A stretch of 62,456 nt of DNA from an uncultured Oscillospiraceae bacterium (GCA_900546885.1 UREN01000004.1:1-62456), one strand, 5' to 3'. Numbered from the stretch's first letter, positions 6,947 through 16,112 are shown. Numbers and translations are program-made. The notes: generated from the sequence alone by a model not told the origin.

Positions 6947-8143
6947 TCATTTGCCCGCCAGCATGCCCAGGGAAAGGCACAGCCGCGCTGCGGCGCGCCT
7001 GGTGGCCTCGGCATCGCCAAAGGCCGACAGACGGAAATAGCCCTCGCCCCCGGGCCCAAAGCCCGCGCCCGGCGTGCCGGACACGCGCGCCGTGTGCAGC
7101 AGGTGTTCAAACAGCGCCCAAGAGCCCATGCCGCGCGGCGCTTCCAGCCACAAATAGGGGCTGTTTTTGCCCCCGCAATACCACACGCCCGCCTGCTGCA
7201 GCGCCGCGGCAAGCACCTGTGCATTTTTGCGATAGGCCTGAATGTTTTTTGCCACTGCCGCGCGCCCCTCACAGCTTAGCGCGGCGGCCGCCGCGCGCTG
7301 CACGGGGTAGGCCACCCCGTTGGTGGAAATGGCGCGCCAGCGCGCATACAGCCCGCGCAGGGGCACGCCGCCCGCCCGCAGCGCCTGCGGCACCACGGCC
7401 CAGCCGCAGCGCAGGCCCGTGAAGCCCGCACTTTTGGAAAAAGAGCCAATTTCAATTGCGCATTCGCGGGCGCCCTCTATTTGATAAATGGAGTGCGGCA
7501 GGGCTTTATCCTGAATAAATGCCTCATAGGCTGCGTCAAACACCAGCAGCGCGCCGCTGCCCAGCGCCCAGCGCACCCATGCGGCCAGGCCGTCCGCGCT
7601 GTAGGCGGCGCCTGTGGGGTTGCCCGGGCTGCACAGATATACCACACCGGCCTGCGTGCCCGGCCCCGGCAAAGGCAAAAAGCCGTTTTCCCGCGTGGCA
7701 GCCAGGGTGCGCACCTGCCGCCCGCACACAAGGTTGGTGTCCACATACACGGGGTAGCCGGGGCTTGGCACCAGCACCGTGTTGTGCGGCGAAAACAGCG
7801 CCAGAATGGCGGCCAGGTCGCTTTTGGCGCCGTCTGAGACAAAAATATCCTCTGGCGAGATGCGCGCGCCCAGCCGCGCATACCGCGCCGCCAGCGCCTC
7901 GCGCAAAAAGGCATACCCCTCTGCCGGGCCATAGCCGCGGAAGGTTTCGCGGCGGCCCATCTCGGCGCAAGCCGCCCGCAAAGCGCGCACCACCGGCGCG
8001 GCCAGCGGCAGTGTTACATCGCCCACGCCAAGGTCTGTCACGCGCACGCCGGGGTGCGCCTCACAGAATGCGCGGGTGCGTGCGCGCACTTCAGAAAACA
8101 GGTAATTTTCCCCCAGGCGGGAAAAGTTCAGGTTTGGCTGCAT
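6947..8143 (-). CDS. dapL: LL-diaminopimelate aminotransferase
   Basis: 398 residues, typical for DapL, a PLP enzyme that converts tetrahydrodipicolinate directly to LL-diaminopimelate using glutamate. This bypasses the succinylated or acetylated steps. Class I aminotransferase landmarks are present: the GVGDVTLPL opening, RGYGPAEGYAFLREA, SDGAKSD, PGYPVYVDTN, CSPGNPTGA, DAAYEAFI and SFSKSAGFTGLRCGW with the PLP lysine. GGGGAAG precedes the ATG. It lies 195 bases downstream of dapF on the same strand, so the two make consecutive steps toward meso-DAP for peptidoglycan and lysine. The expected substrate-supplying dapA/dapB genes are not in the window. Confidence 0.95.
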   Translation of the reverse strand: MQPNLNFSRLGENYLFSEVRARTRAFCEAHPGVRVTDLGVGDVTLPLAAPVVRALRAACAEMGRRETFRGYGPAEGYAFLREALAARYARLGARISPEDIFVSDGAKSDLAAILALFSPHNTVLVPSPGYPVYVDTNLVCGRQVRTLAATRENGFLPLPGPGTQAGVVYLCSPGNPTGAAYSADGLAAWVRWALGSGALLVFDAAYEAFIQDKALPHSIYQIEGARECAIEIGSFSKSAGFTGLRCGWAVVPQALRAGGVPLRGLYARWRAISTNGVAYPVQRAAAAALSCEGRAAVAKNIQAYRKNAQVLAAALQQAGVWYCGGKNSPYLWLEAPRGMGSWALFEHLLHTARVSGTPGAGFGPGGEGYFRLSAFGDAEATRRAAARLCLSLGMLAGK

Positions 8144-8276
8144 GCTACTTCCCCTTTTTCGAATCAGTAGGCGGGCAAGCGCCCTGCTGCAGCTATATGC
8201 CCTGTTGCGCCAAAACAGAACCGGCCCGCGCGCCCGGGCCCTGGCGTGTGCCGCAAAGGCCGCCGGCCGCCGGTGC

Positions 8277-8302
8277 GCCCTGCCGCAGGGCAGGGCTTTT
8301 TT
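8277..8302 (+). terminator. Orphan plus-strand terminator-like hairpin between dapF and dapL
   Basis: An 8-bp stem (8277-8284 with 8289-8296) is followed by six T. It faces the plus strand, where no gene is apparent, and so would stop antisense transcription rather than dapF-dapL. Confidence 0.5.
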
Positions 8303-8338
8303 GCGCCGCAGGGGCCCTTTGCGGGGCGGCCTGCGGGG

Positions 8339-9178
8339 TTACAGCTCTGCCGTGCCCTCAAACACGGCCTGCACGGGGCCCGTCAGCAATAACTGCCCTG
8401 CCCTTTCTTCCACCTGCAGCGTGCCGCCGGGCATGTGCACCGCCACCGGGCGGCCCGCCGGGCACTGCCCCAGCGCCCAGGCACAGGCCGCCGCGGCGCA
8501 GGCGCCCGTGCCGCAGGCCAGCGTCTCTTTGCTGCCGCGCTCGTACACGCGCACGCGCAGCTCGCTTTCGCCGCAGCGCTGTGCAAAGCCCGCGTTGGCC
8601 CCCGCGGGGAACCAGCGGGCATATGCCACGCGCGGGCCCAGCTCTTCCAGGCACAGGGCCGCCGTGTGCGGCACAAACTGCACGCAGTGCACATTTCCCA
8701 CCGCCACACAGCTTACGCAAAGGCGTTCGCCGCCAAATTCCAGCAGGCGGCCCACCACCCGGCCGTGCAGGCCCGCAAGGCCCATTCGCTCTGCGCTCCA
8801 TTCCGGCGCGCCCATCTCTGCCGTGTAAAGGCCGGCCTGCGCGCGCGTCACCGTGCGCAGGCCGCTGTTGGTTTGCACCCGCGCGCACCCGCTTTGCGCC
8901 GTGAGGCCGCGCGCCATCAGCAGCGCCCCCGCACAGCGCACGCCGTTGCCGCACATGGCCCCCTCGCTGCCGTCGGCGTTGAACATGCGCATGCGTGCGT
9001 CCGCCCCTTTGCACGGCAGCAGCAGAATGATGCCGTCTGCCCCCACGCCCGTGTGCCGGGCACACAGGCGCGGCGCGGCCTGTGCCGCGGCCTGCGGCGT
9101 GGGCGCCCTGCCCGAAAGGCCGTCCACATAAAGATAATCGTTGCCGCAGCCGTGCATCTTCAAAAACGAAACACGCAC
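8339..9178 (-). CDS. dapF: Diaminopimelate epimerase
   Basis: 279 residues from a GTG start at 9178 chosen for the GGGGGAAGGGTGG stretch just upstream. The longer frame has no site and runs through a terminator. It converts LL-DAP to meso-DAP with two cysteines. The landmarks are KMHGCGNDYLYVDG at the start, then FNADGSEGAMCGNGVRC with the first catalytic Cys, GNVHCVQF, NAGFAQ and ETLACGTGACA with the second catalytic Cys. In the first block the usual Leu of MHGLGND is Cys. The gene is followed by dapL on the same strand, with a plus-oriented hairpin in the gap that should not block this direction. Confidence 0.95.
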   Translation of the reverse strand: MRVSFLKMHGCGNDYLYVDGLSGRAPTPQAAAQAAPRLCARHTGVGADGIILLLPCKGADARMRMFNADGSEGAMCGNGVRCAGALLMARGLTAQSGCARVQTNSGLRTVTRAQAGLYTAEMGAPEWSAERMGLAGLHGRVVGRLLEFGGERLCVSCVAVGNVHCVQFVPHTAALCLEELGPRVAYARWFPAGANAGFAQRCGESELRVRVYERGSKETLACGTGACAAAACAWALGQCPAGRPVAVHMPGGTLQVEERAGQLLLTGPVQAVFEGTAEL

Positions 9179-9200
9179 GCCACCCTTCCCCCTTTTCCGC

Positions 9201-9227
9201 CGCGGCGCGCGGGGCGCCGCGTTTTTT
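9201..9227 (+). terminator. Orphan plus-strand terminator-like hairpin upstream of dapF
   Basis: A 7-bp GC stem (9201-9207 with 9215-9221) is followed by six T. Like the hairpin at 8277 it faces away from the known genes, so dapF is flanked by two such structures. Confidence 0.45.
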
Positions 9228-9324
9228 CGCGGCCCGGCACAGCGGGCGGCAAGCGCCCCGGGCCCCGCATGCTGATGTTTATGCGCGCGGCCGTGCCGCC
9301 ATGCAGGCGCCGCGCCCCCGGCAC

Positions 9325-9368
9325 AAAAAAGCGCCCCCGCCCCGGCCTGCGGCCACGGGCGGGGGCGC
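9325..9368 (-). terminator. Terminator of the ABC/DUF4340 operon
   Basis: A 12-bp GC stem (9357-9368 with 9331-9342) is followed on the minus strand by six T, 18 bases beyond the DUF4340 stop. Confidence 0.9.
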
Positions 9369-9385
9369 ATGCAGCCCCGCGCTAT

Positions 9386-10714
9386 TTATTCCAGTTCCAG
9401 CACAACTGCGTTGACGGCCTCTTTCAAAGCCACCACCAGCTGCCTTTCCACCAGGCCCAGCGTTTCGCCGTCCAGCTGCACCAGGCAGTTTTCGCCGTCA
9501 TACTGGTAAGCCGTCACCTCCAGCGGCGCCTGCCAGCCGTCCAGATAGACGGTGAAGGCAATCTCCTGCGCCTTTTCCGGCTCGTCTGTGAGGAACGTGT
9601 TGACGGCCAGCGCGTCCACAGCGCTTTGCACAGCTTCCAAATCCACTTCTTCTTCGCCAATGGAATAGCCGCTGCCCGCCTGCACCTCATACGTTTGGCC
9701 ATCGAGGGTGATGTCTATCTGCTCTACCTTGTCCCAATCCAGCGCAAGCACCTCGGCCGGCCGCAGGGTGTCGTAGCTGGTATGCAGCACGGCCTCGTAT
9801 TCCTCCTGCCCCACGCGGTAGATGATTTCGGAATCATTCATGCGCACATAGCCGTTGCCGTCGGCGTCCTGCCCAAGGGCCAGGGTGAACGACGCCTCCT
9901 GTTCGTCCAGCGTGTAAACAACCGAGACAGTCATCTCCGGGCTGGCCAGGCCGTAATCTTCCAGCGATTGCTCAGTGGCCTGATAGGTTGCATAGTCTGT
10001 ATACCCCAGGTTCTGCAGCGCCTGCATAAAATCGGTCACCTTTTGGGTGTCCAGCGCGCGGTAGCTTTCGCCCTCCACCGCATAATACTCATAGGCATCG
10101 GTATAGGAAAGCGCCTCCTGCGGCAGGTAGGCAATGGAAAGCGGCGACGCGCCGGATATTTCAATTTCTTCCACAGTGTCATACTGCGGCACGCCGTCCT
10201 GCTGCATCAGGCCGTCCCGGCTTTCCGGAATATAGCTGAGAAGGTCGTCGTCTATCAGGTAGACGGTGCCCTGCCCCAGCGTCACATAGCGCTTATCGTC
10301 CATGGTGGAATAGCCGCCCAGCTCTACCACGGTGCCGCCGTCGCCGTCAGAAAGCGTGATGGTGCACTGCGGCTCGTCCAGGCCGTACTGGCTGTAATCT
10401 TCCACATCTTCAATGACAAAGCTTGCCTGCACCGTTTCGAAGCGGGCCAAAAGCTCCTGCATGGCGTCCTGGTCCACCGGGAAGGCCTCGTCCTGCTCGT
10501 CGCGCCATACGCCGTCCTCTTTGATAAAGCTGAGCGTGCTGCCGTCCCGCGTCCACGACACGCGCGTCAGCGAATCCGGGGCCAGGCTGATGATTTCTTC
10601 GTTGACGGCGTTGATGCTGTCGATGTGCTTTTCCAGCCCCAGCACGGCCGCAATGGCCACGCACAAGCCGGCCAGCACGCCCAGCATCAGCAGCAGTGTT
10701 TTTTTTCGTTTCAT
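9386..10714 (-). CDS. DUF4340 membrane-anchored protein of a gliding-type ABC system
   Basis: 442 residues. An N-terminal basic stretch and one membrane helix (about 5-27) precede a large acidic extracellular part. That part carries repeated DUF4340-type units, seen as LSFIKEDGVWRDEQD, YGLDEPQCTITLSDGDGG and later YGLASPEMTVSVVYTLDEQ. The usual neighbours of DUF4340 are GldG-like proteins, as here, where the ATG overlaps the GldG stop by four bases (10711-10714). It is the last gene of the operon. Its role in such transporters is not known; a surface subunit working with the GldG-like protein is the simplest view. Confidence 0.8.
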   Translation of the reverse strand: MKRKKTLLLMLGVLAGLCVAIAAVLGLEKHIDSINAVNEEIISLAPDSLTRVSWTRDGSTLSFIKEDGVWRDEQDEAFPVDQDAMQELLARFETVQASFVIEDVEDYSQYGLDEPQCTITLSDGDGGTVVELGGYSTMDDKRYVTLGQGTVYLIDDDLLSYIPESRDGLMQQDGVPQYDTVEEIEISGASPLSIAYLPQEALSYTDAYEYYAVEGESYRALDTQKVTDFMQALQNLGYTDYATYQATEQSLEDYGLASPEMTVSVVYTLDEQEASFTLALGQDADGNGYVRMNDSEIIYRVGQEEYEAVLHTSYDTLRPAEVLALDWDKVEQIDITLDGQTYEVQAGSGYSIGEEEVDLEAVQSAVDALAVNTFLTDEPEKAQEIAFTVYLDGWQAPLEVTAYQYDGENCLVQLDGETLGLVERQLVVALKEAVNAVVLELE

Positions 10715-12180
10715 GCCATTTTCCTCCTGCGCAGCACTTCATCCACCCCTACCAGCAGGTACGCCAGCGGCACAACGCCAATCATAAACACTTTCAGCGC
10801 AGTGGCTGCGCCGGCACTGATGGTGAGGTAGTTATAATCCAGCGATTTGCTTCGGATGGAAATTGCATCCTGCTGGCCCATCATCCACGAGAGGGAGTTC
10901 ATGGCAAAATCGAGGTTGGCGCCAGAGGAATAAGAATTGTACAAATCGTCCAGCAAATAATCGCTTGCCACCCAAACCAGCTTTCCGCCTGCGGATGCAT
11001 CCTCCACCGACACGGCCAGCGCAAACGGGCCGCCAATGTCGCCGTCCTCCTCTTCATAAGTGGTCATGCCGTAACCGGAAATTTTCGAGAAGGCATCGCT
11101 GGATGTCTCCAGCAGGGGCGTCACCGTGGCCCCGGCCGCCTCTTCCGATGTGGTAAGCCCCTGGGCAATGGGCACAATTACATGGTGCCCGCTTTCTTCC
11201 AGCGGCGCGGTGATGTCTGAAGAGCCCAGCTCTGGCATCAGGATATACGGCGCGCTGAAGGCATAGTGTTCGCGGTCGGTATCCACCACAATGCCCTGCG
11301 CGGCCGACACGCCGTACCCTTCCAAAATAGCGTACAGGTTGGTGAGTTCGGTTTCCTGCTGCGGGCCCGAGAGCACCAGAAGGCGCCCGCCGCCCTGCAG
11401 GTATTCCTGCAGCATTGCCTGCTCTTCCTGCGAGATGTCGCTAGTGGGGGCGTTGATGAGAATGGCGTCGCAATCCTGCGGAATCTCGTCCACATTCAAA
11501 AGCGAAAGCTCGGCTGTCTCCATATTGCTGCGCTCCAGCTCGGCGGCAAAGGTTTCAGACAGTTCGGCCTCGCCGTGGCCGGTAAGCAGGTATATCTGCG
11601 GCAGCTCTTCGCTTACCACATAGCTGATGGCCGACGTGACGGCGCCCTCGCCGTCGAACGAAGACGAGGCAGAGCCCGTTGTGTAATAGCTCATGGCGTC
11701 GTACTGGTAAATGTCCTCATAGCCGATGTAGCGGTATTTTTCCCCGCATTCCACCACCAGAGAGTTGTTGTACACGGTGTCTGAGGTATACTGCTGGGCA
11801 AAGGTGGGGTAGATATCCGGGTTCTTTTTCACCACCGTAATATGGCTGGAAAGCTCGCTGTAGCGCTGCAGCAGTTTTTCCACCACCAAATCTTCCTCGC
11901 CGGCCTGCGTAATCCAGTAAATAGTCACGTCCTGCTGCAGGTTGGTAACCACCGCTTTGGTGTCTGACGTAAGCGAATACAGCTGCGCGGCGGAAATGTC
12001 AAACTGCGTCCACTTGGTGGGCAGCGCCTGCGCCAGCACATTAACGGCCACCAGAATGGCAAGCACAATCAGGCTCAGCACAAAGCTGTAACCCCCCGCC
12101 CGGGCCGAGCGCGTGTGCAGGGCCGCCTTGTTGCCCGCAAGGTATTCTTTCAGCCTTGCCTTGTTCCATTTGTTCTTCAT
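10711..12180 (-). CDS. GldG-like auxiliary protein of ABC transporter
   Basis: 489 residues. A basic cytoplasmic head precedes a membrane helix at about 32-52. A long extracellular region follows with the GldG/DUF4350-type pattern: QLYSLTSDTKAVVTNLQQDVTIYWIT, NSLVVECGEKYRYI, YLLTGHGEAEL and ILINAPTSDISQEEQAMLQEYLQGGGRLLVL. A C-terminal membrane helix (KVFMIGVVPLAYLLVGV) ends at RRRK. This is the family that accompanies GldA/GldF in gliding bacteria and in many non-gliding Firmicutes. It overlaps the permease gene upstream and the DUF4340 gene downstream by four bases each, so the three are translated as a unit. Confidence 0.85.
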   Translation of the reverse strand: MKNKWNKARLKEYLAGNKAALHTRSARAGGYSFVLSLIVLAILVAVNVLAQALPTKWTQFDISAAQLYSLTSDTKAVVTNLQQDVTIYWITQAGEEDLVVEKLLQRYSELSSHITVVKKNPDIYPTFAQQYTSDTVYNNSLVVECGEKYRYIGYEDIYQYDAMSYYTTGSASSSFDGEGAVTSAISYVVSEELPQIYLLTGHGEAELSETFAAELERSNMETAELSLLNVDEIPQDCDAILINAPTSDISQEEQAMLQEYLQGGGRLLVLSGPQQETELTNLYAILEGYGVSAAQGIVVDTDREHYAFSAPYILMPELGSSDITAPLEESGHHVIVPIAQGLTTSEEAAGATVTPLLETSSDAFSKISGYGMTTYEEEDGDIGGPFALAVSVEDASAGGKLVWVASDYLLDDLYNSYSSGANLDFAMNSLSWMMGQQDAISIRSKSLDYNYLTISAGAATALKVFMIGVVPLAYLLVGVDEVLRRRKMA

Positions 12181-13040
12181 CCGTTATACCTCTTCTTTTC
12201 TAAAGACTGTACACAGAGGAACAGGAAAAACACTGTCACACTTGCGTAATATACAATGGCCGTCACGTCGAACACGCCGTTTACAAAGGTGTAAAAGCGC
12301 TCGAAAAGCGAAAGCTCGCTCATCAGGTCCGGCAAAAGCGTCTCCAGCGTGTCGGGGCTGATGAGCCACAGGGCAACCAGCGCCGCCAGGCACAGCAGCG
12401 CTGTGGCAATGCCCGCGTAATCCGATTTGGTCAGCCAGCGCACCACCACGGCCAGCAGAATGCTGAGCACCGCCAAGGCCACCACGTTGAAGGCGGTGGA
12501 GGCAATGTAATCGGCCAGGGTGGCGCTGTAATAGCACAGCAGCATAACTGCCACGCACAGCCCGGCCGCCATGCCCTGCGATTCTGTGAGGGACGAGATG
12601 AACATGCCAATGCTGATTAGCGCCATGCCCAAAAACACAAAGGCCGCCAGCGCCCCGTAAGAGGTGGGAAGGTAGACATCGCCAAACATGGAAAACACAA
12701 ACGGGTACACGCAGGCCAGCGCCATGGGCAGCGCAAACACAAACACCATGGCAAGGTATTTGCCCGCCACTACCTCTGTGGAAGAAATGGGAAGCAGATA
12801 CAAAAGCTGGTCTGTCTTCTGCCGCTTTTCTTCGGCAATGCTGCGCATGGTCAACACCGGCACCAGCGCCACAAACCCAATGCAAAAGCTGCCCAGCGCA
12901 TATTCAAAATTCGCCACAGCGCTGTTGATGTTGTACAGCATGGCGCCAATGCCAATAAACTCCAGCAAAGCCGCGCCAACCACATAGGCCGTCATGCCAT
13001 GGAAATACAGCGAAAACTCATGCTTCAACACGGCTTTCAT
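12177..13040 (-). CDS. ABC-2 type permease (GldF-like)
   Basis: 287 residues with six hydrophobic helices and the ABC-2 permease pattern: a short amphipathic head (KHEFSLYFHGMTAYV), an early helix, TMRSIAEEKRQKTDQLLYLLPISSTEVVAGKYLA between helices 2 and 3, and three later helices. The EEK..TD...LP....VV.GK block is characteristic. It is the membrane channel for the ATPase encoded just upstream. Its ATG lies 23 bases inside the ATPase gene and its stop overlaps the GldG-like start. Confidence 0.9.
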   Translation of the reverse strand: MKAVLKHEFSLYFHGMTAYVVGAALLEFIGIGAMLYNINSAVANFEYALGSFCIGFVALVPVLTMRSIAEEKRQKTDQLLYLLPISSTEVVAGKYLAMVFVFALPMALACVYPFVFSMFGDVYLPTSYGALAAFVFLGMALISIGMFISSLTESQGMAAGLCVAVMLLCYYSATLADYIASTAFNVVALAVLSILLAVVVRWLTKSDYAGIATALLCLAALVALWLISPDTLETLLPDLMSELSLFERFYTFVNGVFDVTAIVYYASVTVFFLFLCVQSLEKKRYNG

Positions 13041-14022
13041 CCTGCGGCTCCTCCTTTCCCGGTGTGCTGGCCTGCGGCTGCCCCTCGGGCTGGTCGCTTT
13101 CCGTCAGCTCAATAAAAATATTTTCAAGGTCTGCCTTTACGGGCGTCATTTGCACAATGGCCTTGCCCGCGCGGGCAAAGGCAAAAAAGATGTTGCGGCA
13201 TTCCTCGTGCAGGGCGGCGGTGTCCAGCGTCAAAACGGCCCGGCATCCATTCTGCCAGGGCTGTGCCTCCACCCCCGCCACGGCGGGCACCTGTGCCAGA
13301 ATGGCGCGCAGCTCTGCTTCCTGCGCGTCGGCACACAGCTCCAACCGGTTGGGCGCAATGGCCTTTTCCAGGTTTTGCGGGGTGTCAAAGGCCACCAGCC
13401 TGCCGTGCGCAATAATCAGCACGCTTTCGCAAATGGCCTGCACCTCCGAGAGGATGTGCGAGCTTAAAATGACCGTGTGCTTTTCCCCCAGCTGGCGGAT
13501 GAGGTCGCGTATTTCAATAATCTGCAAGGGGTCCAGCCCTACGGTGGGCTCATCCAAAATGATATACTGCGGGGCGCCCAGCAGGGCCTGCGCAATGCCC
13601 ACGCGCTGCCGGTAGCCCTTGGACAGATGGCGGATCAGCCTGCCCGACATGCTGCCGATGCCCGCCTCCTGCATAACGCGCTGCACCTCCTGCGCAGCCT
13701 GCCTGGCCGGGATGCCCTTTGCCTGCGCCACAAAATTCAAATACTCCTGCGGCGTTTCATCCGGGTAAAGCGGCGGCACCTCCGGCAAATAGCCAATGCG
13801 CTTTTTCGCCTGCTTTTCCTCTTCGCAAATGTCATACCCGTCAATGTGCACTTCGCCGCTTGTGGCGGCAAGGCAGCCGGCCATGATATTCATGGTGGTG
13901 GATTTTCCGGCGCCGTTGGGCCCCAGAAAGCCATAGATGTGCCCGTTTTCCAGGGTGAACGAGATATCGTCCACCGCAGTGAATTCGCCGTATTTTTTGG
14001 TTAGATGTTCTACTGCTATCAT
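13018..14022 (-). CDS. ABC transporter ATP-binding protein (GldA/NatA-like)
   Basis: 334 residues from the ATG at 14022, where GGGAGGCAGG provides the site; the frame upstream is not coding. Walker A is GPNGAGKS at about 35-42, the Q-loop region is YLPEVPPLYPDETPQEYL, the signature is HLSKGYRQRVG, and Walker B is YIILDEPTVGLDP followed by SSHILSE. The C-terminal 110 residues are the regulatory extension common in GldA/NatA-type ATPases. It is first in the four-gene operon and lies 205 bases after the histidine kinase gene, so control by that two-component system is plausible. Confidence 0.92.
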   Translation of the reverse strand: MIAVEHLTKKYGEFTAVDDISFTLENGHIYGFLGPNGAGKSTTMNIMAGCLAATSGEVHIDGYDICEEEKQAKKRIGYLPEVPPLYPDETPQEYLNFVAQAKGIPARQAAQEVQRVMQEAGIGSMSGRLIRHLSKGYRQRVGIAQALLGAPQYIILDEPTVGLDPLQIIEIRDLIRQLGEKHTVILSSHILSEVQAICESVLIIAHGRLVAFDTPQNLEKAIAPNRLELCADAQEAELRAILAQVPAVAGVEAQPWQNGCRAVLTLDTAALHEECRNIFFAFARAGKAIVQMTPVKADLENIFIELTESDQPEGQPQASTPGKEEPQDESRVEA

Positions 14023-14194
14023 ATCCTGCCTCCCCCGGCGGGCCCGTGCACGGCTTTGCGCGGCGCATCCGCCTTTTTTACTGTAGCACACCATGCTGAA
14101 ACCAAGCTGAAAAAAGGCCCTCCATTTGTGAAAATTTGCTGAAACAGCTTTGGGCAGGGCAGGGGCCGCCGCGCGGCGTGCAGGCGCGCAGCGC

Positions 14195-14227
14195 AAAAAA
14201 GAAAAGCCAACCGCGGGGCGGGTGGCT
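14195..14227 (-). terminator. Terminator after the histidine kinase
   Basis: A 10-bp stem with one mismatch (14218-14227 with 14205-14214) is followed by TTTTCTTTTTT on the minus strand. It separates the two-component genes from the ABC operon. Confidence 0.7.
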
Positions 14228-15441
14228 TATTTTACAGTGCTGGGCAGCTCTGCATAAAAGGTGTTTTGCCCGTTTTCGCTTTCGGCCCAAATTTTTCCGC
14301 CGTGCCGGCGGACAATTTGCTGCGCAATGGAAAGGCCCAGGCCATGGCCCTCGCTTTGGCTTCGGGCGGCGTCCATGCGGTAAAAGCGCTTGAAGATATT
14401 CGCAAGCTCTTTCGCGGGGATGGGCTGCCCCCAGTTTGCCACGCTCAACACGGCGCGGCGCTTTCCGCGCCGCTTCAGCACCACGCGCACCACCGTGCCG
14501 GGCGAAGAATATTTGCACGCGTTATCCAGCAGAATTGCGGCCAGCTGCTGAAGCAAAGCGGCGTCGCCGCGCACAAAAATGCCCGCATCCAGCCGGGTGT
14601 CCAGCACAAGGCCCTTTTCAAAGCAAAGGGGCTCAAAGGGCAAAAGCGCCTCGTTCGTTTCCTGGGCCCAATCCAGCCGGGTGCGCGCGGGCTCCAGCAC
14701 GCCGCCGTCGGCCCGTGCCAGCTCCAGCAGCTTTTCCACAAGGCTGCGCATCCGCCGCGCGGCCGCCAGGGTGCCGCGCGCCAGCGCCTGCTGCTCGCAT
14801 GGGGTGCTGCCCTCTGCGCACATCAGCTCTGCATTGGCCAGCAGAACCGTCAGCGGCGTTTTCAGCTCGTGCGAGGCGTCGGCCACAAACTGTTTTTGCT
14901 GTGCCCATGCCTCTTCCACAGGGCGCACCGCCAGGTGCGCCAGCAGCGTGCTGATGGCCAGAAAAACCAGGCTGCCGGCCAGCGAAATGCGCAGGCAGGT
15001 GCGCAGAAGGCCGCTTAATGTGCTGTGCTCGTGCGACATATCGGCAAACACAATATATTTGCCGTGCGGCGTCTCTGCCCGCAGAAACCGCAGGCCATAG
15101 GCACGCAAAACGCCGCTTTGCGCCCCTTCGGCTTCAATTTGCGCCGCAGCCTGCGCCAGAAAGCCCGTGTCGGACAAATCGTAATATCCGCCGCCGGCCG
15201 CGTGCACAGCCCCTGTTTCGTCTACCTCCAAAACAAAATAGGGCAGGCGCACCCCATCGGCCGCCTCGCCGGGCGCCTGCGGGCGAAGCGGGTCCATGGC
15301 AATTTGCTGCATGGCGTGCAGGCTTTCGCGCGCAAGGCTGCGCTGGGTAAAGTACAGCACGGCCACCGTCATAAGGGCCATCATCACCAAAACAATGGCC
15401 ATATTGACACAGATAAATTTCAAGCGCAGCCGCCGGATCAC
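14227..15441 (-). CDS. Membrane sensor histidine kinase
   Basis: 404 residues from a GTG start that overlaps the regulator stop (GTGA). Helix 1 is at about 10-31 and helix 2 at about 150-171, with a 115-residue extracellular sensor between them. The sensor contains a MDPLRPQ segment and no known ligand fold. The dimerisation domain has the H-box ADASHELKTPLTV with phosphoacceptor His191. The ATPase domain has LLDNACKYSS (N-box) and EGHGLGLSIAQQIVRRHGG (G-box). The downstream ABC genes are candidate targets, since in Firmicutes kinase/regulator pairs next to ABC-2 transporters often sense the substrate. The signal is unknown. Confidence 0.93.
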   Translation of the reverse strand: MIRRLRLKFICVNMAIVLVMMALMTVAVLYFTQRSLARESLHAMQQIAMDPLRPQAPGEAADGVRLPYFVLEVDETGAVHAAGGGYYDLSDTGFLAQAAAQIEAEGAQSGVLRAYGLRFLRAETPHGKYIVFADMSHEHSTLSGLLRTCLRISLAGSLVFLAISTLLAHLAVRPVEEAWAQQKQFVADASHELKTPLTVLLANAELMCAEGSTPCEQQALARGTLAAARRMRSLVEKLLELARADGGVLEPARTRLDWAQETNEALLPFEPLCFEKGLVLDTRLDAGIFVRGDAALLQQLAAILLDNACKYSSPGTVVRVVLKRRGKRRAVLSVANWGQPIPAKELANIFKRFYRMDAARSQSEGHGLGLSIAQQIVRRHGGKIWAESENGQNTFYAELPSTVK

Positions 15442-16112
15442 GCCTTGCCCACCTCCAGATGATACCCCACCCGCCGGACGGCGGCAATGGCCACGTTTGA
15501 GCCAAGGGCCTTCAGCTTCTTGCGCAGAAAACCCACATACACTTCCACATTGTTTTCCACCGCGCTTGTCTCATAGCCCCAAACGCGGGCCAAAAGCACT
15601 TCCTTGGGGACGTTCTTTTCCCCCGCCTGCATCAAAAGGCGCATCACGTCGAACTCTTTGGCAGAAAGGCGCATAATCTTCCCGCCGCAGCAAAGCGCGT
15701 GCGCGTCCAGGTCCAGCCCTGTGTTGCCGAACACAAGCGTGTTTACCTGCCCGCCCTGGCGCCGCAGCAACGCGTGGATGCAGGCAAACAGCTCCTGCAT
15801 ATCGAACGGCTTTGTCAGGTAATAATCTGCCCCGGCGTTCAGCCCTTCCACCCTGTCCGACACGCTGGACCTTGCCGTCAGCATCAAAATGGGCACCGCG
15901 CCGTGCCGGCTGCGCACATGGCGCGCCAGGGTATAGCCGTCCATGCCGGGCATCATCACGTCTAAAACCAGCAAATCGTAAACGCCCGTATCCGCATAGG
16001 CCGCGCCTGTCTCCCCATCGTGGGCAAGTTCCACCTGAAAGCCCCTGCGCTGCAGGGCCAGCTGCAGCGATTGGGCCAGCAGGCGCTCGTCCTCTATAAT
16101 CAAAATCTTCAC
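15438..16112 (-). CDS. OmpR/PhoB-family response regulator
   Basis: 224 residues. The receiver domain (1-118) has acidic pocket IIEDE, phosphoacceptor Asp51 in LLVLDVMMPGMDG, Thr in LMLTARS and Lys in DYYLTKPF. The winged-helix DNA-binding domain (about 128-222) contains LSAKEFDVMRLLMQ, WGYETSAVENNVEVYVGFLRKKL and VRRVGYHLE. The start codon is GTG with AGGGGGG upstream. It overlaps the kinase start by four bases, so the two are translated together in balanced amounts. Confidence 0.95.
   Translation of the reverse strand: MKILIIEDERLLAQSLQLALQRRGFQVELAHDGETGAAYADTGVYDLLVLDVMMPGMDGYTLARHVRSRHGAVPILMLTARSSVSDRVEGLNAGADYYLTKPFDMQELFACIHALLRRQGGQVNTLVFGNTGLDLDAHALCCGGKIMRLSAKEFDVMRLLMQAGEKNVPKEVLLARVWGYETSAVENNVEVYVGFLRKKLKALGSNVAIAAVRRVGYHLEVGKA

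Noticed and set aside
8435..10831. Open frame of 798 codons on the plus strand across dapF and the DUF4340 gene
   Set aside because: It is antisense to two recognisable genes, crosses a strong terminator and shows no domain.
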